Source: Candidatus Cloacimonadota bacterium
GTDB lineage: Bacteria > Cloacimonadota > Cloacimonadia > Cloacimonadales > TCS61
DNA length: 9,591 bases
NCBI GenBank assembly: GCA_003647825.1
Contig: QMNP01000041.1
Coordinates: forward strand, 1-9,591
Reading direction: 5' to 3'
A program made the position numbers and the translations under genes. Below the pieces are notes generated by a model that saw only the letters and a program-made list of their open reading frames with translations, had not been told where the DNA came from and made no database searches. Positions 5,099-9,591 of this stretch are shown piece by piece; position 1 is the stretch's first letter; each line of letters begins with the position of its first letter.

Positions 5099-8000
5099 CT
5101 ATTTGATCAAGATCATTTTCTTCTTGCTGGTAAAATCTCCATTCTTCAAGTGGTAGAAATATATCCCTGAAGCAGAATGTTTTCCACTATTATCTTTTCC
5201 ATTCCAAACTACTGAATGTTTACCTGCTGTAAGTATATCATTCACAAGAGTTCTTACTATTTGTCCTTTCAAATTGTATATCGTTAGCTCAGTCGGCTGA
5301 TTATTATCGAGGATCGAGAAGGATATAGTAGTTTCAGGATTGAATGGGTTGGGATAATTTGCATATAATTCGCTCAATGCAGGAACGATCTCTTCCTGGG
5401 TAGATGCCCCAATTGTTTTTTCCAGAATTAAAGAATATGCAGGCAATGATTCGATACCATTTGTATGTACGGATCTAATAGCAAATTGATAATCACCAAT
5501 AGGTAAGGAGTTCCAACTTAAATCTGTGAATAGAGTATCCGTAATTGCTTCTCCCACCAGATCCCAGCTGGATGGATTATTATGATATTGCTCAGGGAAC
5601 CGGTAAATATTATAGGATTCAAATTCACGTGATTCGCCACTCGAAGAGTTTGTAGATTCTTCTTTTTGAGCTAAATTTGAAATGCCGCTAACTGATTCTT
5701 TTTGAACATTGATTGCAGAAAATTTTTCATTAATTCCATTTGTAGTGCTTGTAGATGATTCTTTGTAAACACCATTGATCAAATCTGTATTACCCAAATT
5801 GACGCCATAGGCACGCAACAACATATTACGTTCGAACATTGTCCCCATCGAACCAATGTCTGTCCAATCATTACCACCCATCCAATTTTCGTTAGTATAA
5901 TGAGTTCCCATTTCAAAGATCCAGGGTTCACCTTCGCCATCATCCAGGGCCAGGGAAGTATATTCACCTGGTGTATTAACACCGATAAAGAATCCCTCAA
6001 ATGCTTCAATCTGCTCTTCCAGTATATAAGTATTCCACTCATCATCTATATTATCCAGCATCTGTGATATATGTAGAACTTGTGCAACATCAGGTTCACC
6101 ATCAGTAAGACCCAGGATAACTATTTTCACATCATCGTGAGTACCATAAATTGAACTTAAAAACCAATGAACCTCTTGAATTATAGCAATATTGCGATGA
6201 ACAGCACCCATCAATCCATTTATAGGTAAAGTATTAAAACCGATCTGAAAATCCACTTCTCCATCGTCATATCGGAACTCACCTCCACCCTGGCCAGGTG
6301 AATTCCAGCTAAGATCAACCTGGGTTTGCTGAATATTTTGCACGGCTATTACATTCCCTGGAGGAAATGCTAATTCGTTTAAAGTAATCGTTTCCAGATC
6401 TATATTTGTTCCTGCAACTTCTACTTCGCCATAATACGTTTCATATCCTTCGTACGTCACACTAATATCGTAAGTAACATTTGAATAGACTCCTGAAATT
6501 AAGAAATCTCCATTTTCATCTGTGATGGTTTGGTAATATTCGAATCCATCTAGGATAATATTGGCACCTTCTAATCCGACTTCAGGTGTATCACTTCCAA
6601 CTACATGACCGCTTACATTTACAGTTCCCAGTGGAGGTAAGTTAAAATCAATATATATAGTCTGATCTTCTAATACTTCTTCTGTTGTTGTTTGCGGAAA
6701 GTAACCAAATTTTGTGGCTGTAAAATCATAAGTTCCCGTTAAAACATTTCCAAAATGGTAAAATCCGTCATTATTGGAAATAGAGATCATATTCAATTCT
6801 TCAATTTCTATTTGAGCACCTGCAATAGGAGTACCTATATCATCATATACATAACCTTCTACATCTCCCATTGCTCCCTGGTAGAATGAAAATGTGGTAT
6901 TGGGAAATTTTTCGAAAGTGTAACTTGAATCAGGTGGACTGGCCGGATCGTAGATCTCAAAATTGTCTGCATTATATCTAGTTCTTTCATCATGATCAAG
7001 TGTTGCAGAATGGATAAAATTATCGGTAGAAGGATAAGAAGAACCTTCAGGACGATGCACCATCATAACCAGATTTGACCCTTCATAGAAATATGGAGTA
7101 TCAAGAGTTATATGGATTTCATTTATCCCAACAGGAAAAGACATAAAACCGTTATAAACCTGTAACAGCTGTGTGGAAGGAATCCAACCATCTAGCAAGT
7201 TTGGAAGTGTAGTCTCTCCCAGCCAGATCGAAATTTCTTCCTCTATTATATTGTTGGCAAAATTATTATAGAAAGTGAGCGCTGTAATTGAACCTGTTAA
7301 ATTTCCCAATTCTTCAGGGAAATAAAGCATTTCAGTAAGGCTGTTTACATATTGAAATCGAACCGGTGTTCGATTGTTCAATTCTGTTCCTGTTCCCACA
7401 GTAATTTCTAATACGCCTTGAGGAAATATCTCAACATTCAAATTGCCAGTTTCATCATTAGCAGTATTTTCATCTCCAGTTAAAGTAACTTCACCATAAA
7501 GATTAACAAAACCTGCAGGTTCATCAGAAGGCACATTCCAAACCAGATTGTGTGTAATTGATTCATTTGGAAGAATTGATTGTGTTACATCCAATGAGCT
7601 TAATTCTTCTCCATTGTTCTTAAATAGTTTTACAGTATATAAGTTTTGCGGATTATTCCCTACATTTTTCACTTCAACTTCATAAGTTTCTGTGTTGCCT
7701 GCATTCACTATTACATTACCATTTATATTTATTCCTGCCAGGTCATTATCATAAACAGTTGGATTTCCTGTAATAATCACATCATCTATACATACTCCAT
7801 ATCCGTAATGCCCAATTCCTTCAAAAGCAACATAATAAGTTGTGGATGGATCTGGTAAAGTTATAATTCGTTCTGTCCAAGCAGTTATATTTTCTGTATA
7901 ATGTTCCAGTAATACCCATGCTCCCCCAGAGGATGTTTTATAATAAATTTTAAGTTCATCCTGATCACCAGCCCACACCGCTTGTGTATGCCAAAATGTT

Positions 8001-9043
8001 AAAATTCCTTCGTTCGCAGTTCCCAGGTTTATTTCAGGTGTTATCAATTTCGCACTCTCATCGCTAGAATTATAAAAATGTGCATTAAAACTGCCGGTAT
8101 GAGCAGCGGCAGGATTACTGGAGTGTCCTCCATTAATATATGTCCATTCAGTTGTTCCAACTACTATTTCTTGTGACCACCCACCAGGAATAACGCCACC
8201 TTCAAAGCCCTCCTCAAGCACAATGATTAAACCCTCTGGGTAAACCATAATATCAAGGTAAGATGTTAAATCATTATTACTATTCTCATCTCCAGTTAAG
8301 AAAACCTGGCCATAAATAGCTGTTGGTCCTGTTGGTTCATTAGAAGGTATGTTCCAGCTAAGATCATGTGTTACAGTTTCATCAGGAGCAATGGACTCTG
8401 TTATATCCAGTGAAGCTAATTCTATTCCTTCGGATTTGAATAATTTTACTGTATATTCATCTTGAGTATTTATACCAACATTCTTTACAGTTACTTCATA
8501 AATTTCAGTTGATCCAGCAGTAACACTTTGATTTCCAGCTATAGTTAATCCGGCAAGGTCATTGTCATAAGTAACTGATGGAGGAAAAACAATGTTATCG
8601 ATCCAACCGGTATCTGCCCCGCTAGACACACTACTGTCCTTAGAATATTCCCATTTAAAGACATGTGATCCAGAAGAAACATTAGTAGTAACCGCTGTCC
8701 AACCAATAGTCCCAGAAATTTCCTGAATCATATCTCCATCAATGTAAAACCTAAGATAATCCCAGCCAGATTCACTACTTACTTGCCAATAGAAGCTGAT
8801 ATCTCCATCATCAGTTACATCTCTGGTTATTTCCAAGCTGGTTGCCTGGCTATTGTCAATATCACCACTTTGAGCACAGTAACTACCTGCATAAGGATCA
8901 CTACTTGTAACGAACCAGTCAGCATTCCCACTTAGTTGCCATTCATAAGTGGAAAAATCCCCGGATTCAAATCCTTCAAAATCTTGAGCAAAGATTACGG
9001 TTGATGATAAAATTAACAAAATTAATAAAAATATTTTTCTCAT
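5099..9043 (-). CDS. Large secreted multidomain protein with type IX-like C-terminal sorting domain
   Basis: The protein has 1314 residues. The signal peptide (1-19 or 20, hydrophobic run IFLLILLILSSTVIFA) is followed by a jelly-roll/MAM-like domain (about 22-155, starting FEGFESGDF). Next come a CARDB-like Ig module (about 159-268), a second jelly roll of the choice-of-anchor J kind (276-427) and a second, closely related CARDB-like copy (430-540). A beta module follows (541-722), then two carboxypeptidase-regulatory-like repeats (727-803 and 808-889). The first half of an FN3 domain (about 895-917), an inserted beta module (918-1082), a Ser/Thr-rich linker (1093-1138) and the second FN3 half (1139-1207) come next. 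The C-terminal domain (1222-1314) has YPNPFNPETTI, LTIYNLKGQIVRTL and ASGIYFYHLK, as in type IX secretion sorting/FlgD-like domains. Only two Cys; no catalytic motif seen. Likely a cell-surface or released adhesive/structural protein. AAGGAAGT before ATG 9043 supports the start. Whether the terminal domain directs type IX export is inferred. Confidence 0.85.
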   Translation of the reverse strand: MRKIFLLILLILSSTVIFAQDFEGFESGDFSTYEWQLSGNADWFVTSSDPYAGSYCAQSGDIDNSQATSLEITRDVTDDGDISFYWQVSSESGWDYLRFYIDGDMIQEISGTIGWTAVTTNVSSGSHVFKWEYSKDSSVSSGADTGWIDNIVFPPSVTYDNDLAGLTIAGNQSVTAGSTEIYEVTVKNVGINTQDEYTVKLFKSEGIELASLDITESIAPDETVTHDLSWNIPSNEPTGPTAIYGQVFLTGDENSNNDLTSYLDIMVYPEGLIIVLEEGFEGGVIPGGWSQEIVVGTTEWTYINGGHSSNPAAAHTGSFNAHFYNSSDESAKLITPEINLGTANEGILTFWHTQAVWAGDQDELKIYYKTSSGGAWVLLEHYTENITAWTERIITLPDPSTTYYVAFEGIGHYGYGVCIDDVIITGNPTVYDNDLAGININGNVIVNAGNTETYEVEVKNVGNNPQNLYTVKLFKNNGEELSSLDVTQSILPNESITHNLVWNVPSDEPAGFVNLYGEVTLTGDENTANDETGNLNVEIFPQGVLEITVGTGTELNNRTPVRFQYVNSLTEMLYFPEELGNLTGSITALTFYNNFANNIIEEEISIWLGETTLPNLLDGWIPSTQLLQVYNGFMSFPVGINEIHITLDTPYFYEGSNLVMMVHRPEGSSYPSTDNFIHSATLDHDERTRYNADNFEIYDPASPPDSSYTFEKFPNTTFSFYQGAMGDVEGYVYDDIGTPIAGAQIEIEELNMISISNNDGFYHFGNVLTGTYDFTATKFGYFPQTTTEEVLEDQTIYIDFNLPPLGTVNVSGHVVGSDTPEVGLEGANIILDGFEYYQTITDENGDFLISGVYSNVTYDISVTYEGYETYYGEVEVAGTNIDLETITLNELAFPPGNVIAVQNIQQTQVDLSWNSPGQGGGEFRYDDGEVDFQIGFNTLPINGLMGAVHRNIAIIQEVHWFLSSIYGTHDDVKIVILGLTDGEPDVAQVLHISQMLDNIDDEWNTYILEEQIEAFEGFFIGVNTPGEYTSLALDDGEGEPWIFEMGTHYTNENWMGGNDWTDIGSMGTMFERNMLLRAYGVNLGNTDLINGVYKESSTSTTNGINEKFSAINVQKESVSGISNLAQKEESTNSSSGESREFESYNIYRFPEQYHNNPSSWDLVGEAITDTLFTDLSWNSLPIGDYQFAIRSVHTNGIESLPAYSLILEKTIGASTQEEIVPALSELYANYPNPFNPETTISFSILDNNQPTELTIYNLKGQIVRTLVNDILTAGKHSVVWNGKDNSGKHSASGIYFYHLKNGDFTSKKKMILIK
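7424..7756 (-). repeat. CARDB-like module, copy 2, in the secreted protein
   Basis: Residues 430-540. It aligns along its length with residues 159-268, sharing YDNDLAG, VKNVG, YTVKLFK and LTGDEN. The two copies are separated by a jelly-roll domain, which points to duplication of a jelly-roll plus Ig unit. Divergence is visible at the protein level; no long identical DNA remains. Confidence 0.85.
8240..8569 (-). repeat. CARDB-like module, copy 1, in the secreted protein
   Basis: Residues 159-268, the partner of copy 2. It is a beta-rich Ig-type fold with the CARDB-style ending LTGDENSNND. Such modules usually serve as spacers or binding surfaces in exported proteins. Confidence 0.85.
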
Positions 9044-9046
9044 AAT

Positions 9047-9054
9047 ACTTCCTT
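9047..9054 (-). promoter_or_regulatory. Ribosome binding site of the secreted-protein gene
   Basis: AAGGAAGT is three bases before ATG 9043 (AAGGA itself is six bases away). With the signal peptide beginning at that ATG, it fixes the start. Confidence 0.7.
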
Positions 9055-9077
9055 TTTATAAAATCTTTATATTTGTA

Positions 9078-9093
9078 TGCAACAATTATTCCA
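9078..9093 (-). promoter_or_regulatory. Candidate sigma-54 (-24/-12) promoter of the secreted-protein gene
   Basis: The minus strand reads TGGAATA-ATTG-TTGCA against consensus TGGCACG-N4-TTGCA. TGG and TTGCA are perfect and GG-N10-GC spacing is kept; the middle of the -24 half deviates (C to A, C to T, G to A). The start would be near 9067, giving a leader of about 24 bases that contains the AAGGAAGT site. Distance from the GC to the ATG (about 36) nearly equals that at the pilin gene (about 33). Confidence 0.55.
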
Positions 9094-9109
9094 TTTTAAA
9101 AGAGTAAAT

Positions 9110-9115
9110 ATTATA
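9110..9115 (-). promoter_or_regulatory. Possible sigma-70 -10 box upstream of the secreted-protein gene
   Basis: TATAAT on the minus strand, in the context ATTTATAATATTTA, with no convincing -35 (AGCAAG 17 bases upstream). It shares the 12-mer TTTATAATATTT with the box at 4931-4936. It could be a basal promoter, or chance in AT-rich DNA. Confidence 0.2.
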
Positions 9116-9353
9116 AATTGTAATATCTTATTCTTGCTATTACAGTATGATGGAATCTTATCAGCACCCAAAATGGCATTGTGTTAGTTTCAATAGTTTT
9201 TGCAGAATCAAGTAGAGTGTGAAATATAATTTTTAAAGAATAGGTCTGGAAAATGAATTTACTAAATAATTTGTACTCAAACTTATTTTTTAAAAATGTA
9301 CGAACTGAAAGCTAGTTACAATTTTTTTCAAAGGATATAAACAAAATGAGCCA

Positions 9354-9422
9354 TTAACTTCCAGTTAAACAAGTAGTTAGGTGTAAATTAAACACCATTG
9401 TAACATAGTAAACAATGTTTAC
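9354..9422. repeat. Three inverted repeats with equal 27-bp centre spacing
   Basis: TTAACT-TCC-AGTTAA (9354-9368), GGTGT-N7-ACACC (9380-9396) and GTAAAC-AAT-GTTTAC (9408-9422) have centres at 9361, 9388 and 9415. Arms are perfect but short. The sequences differ from each other, so they are not copies of one operator. They may be protein-binding dyads or small hairpins; no function can be assigned. Confidence 0.4.
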
Positions 9423-9591
9423 GAATTATCATCTAATCCAATTTGTTATTTTCAAATAAAGAAAATTCTTATACGCATACCCCCAAAATTTGTAAGATCA
9501 ATAATTGTAACAGTTGGATAAATAATGAATTTAAGAGAAGTAGCTGTCTTGAAAAAAGGTATTTACAAATGATGCTCCCTTGATAATTTCA

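Larger units (their letters stand above)
9044..9591 (-). other. Gene-free region upstream of the secreted-protein gene
   Basis: These 548 AT-rich bases contain no credible coding region on either strand; the few ATG-initiated frames are of about 15-22 codons without ribosome sites. Near the gene are a candidate sigma-54 promoter and a TATAAT box (9115-9110). Further out are an 11-mer also found before the pilin gene (9197-9207) and several short perfect inverted repeats (9354-9368, 9380-9396, 9408-9422, 9446-9459). No tRNA, CRISPR or mobile-element end was recognised. Confidence 0.75.

Noticed and set aside
9147..9215. Plus-strand mini-frame starting MMESYQHPKWH
   Set aside because: Twenty-two codons, no ribosome site, and it overlaps the upstream control region of the secreted-protein gene.
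9354..9459. CRISPR array or tandem repeat
   Set aside because: The evenly spaced dyads have different sequences, so there is no repeated direct unit.
9525..9570. Plus-strand mini-frame starting MNLREVAVLKK
   Set aside because: Only 15 codons before a TGA and no good ribosome site; could be chance, and the window ends just beyond.

Overview
All six protein genes in this window lie on the minus strand, so transcription runs from high to low coordinates. The DNA is AT-rich. The host is most likely a Gram-negative-type (diderm) bacterium of the Fibrobacterota-Chlorobiota-Bacteroidota neighbourhood. Candidatus Cloacimonadota is my best guess. The main clue is the large secreted protein at 5099-9043, a mosaic of jelly-roll, CARDB-like, carboxypeptidase-regulatory-like and FN3 modules ending in a 'YPNPFNPETTI' C-terminal domain of the type IX-sorting/FlgD-like kind. 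The phylum is inferred from style, not from a marker gene.

Layout in transcription order: (a) 9591-9044, about 550 bp with no credible gene, holding a candidate sigma-54 promoter just upstream of the secreted-protein gene and, further out, several short inverted repeats; (b) 9043-5099, the 1314-residue secreted modular protein; (c) 5098-4760, a 339-bp intergenic region with a strand-specific terminator-like hairpin, a GC-rich imperfect inverted repeat, and a second candidate sigma-54 promoter about 30 bp upstream of the pilin start; (d) 4759-40, a compact operon: type IV pilin, PilT retraction ATPase, then three minor pilin/pseudopilin-like proteins of the I/PilV, J/PilW and K/PilX types, closed by a weak terminator-like hairpin at 13-36.

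The operon is tightly coupled (14-bp gap, 1-bp gap, 4-bp ATGA overlap, 8-bp gap). It supplies the pilin subunit, its retraction motor and a set of minor pilins likely to prime the fibre and form its tip. The last gene is unusually long for that role (about 693 residues), so the tip subunit may carry a large exposed domain. No PilB, PilC, PilM-Q or secretin gene is present; these must be elsewhere.

The most interesting signal is regulatory. The pilin and secreted-protein genes each have a GG-N10-GC element with a perfect TTGCA -12 half, at nearly the same distance from the start codon, followed by similar leader sequences. This suggests both units are switched together by RpoN and an enhancer-binding activator. 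No experimental or database check was possible here.
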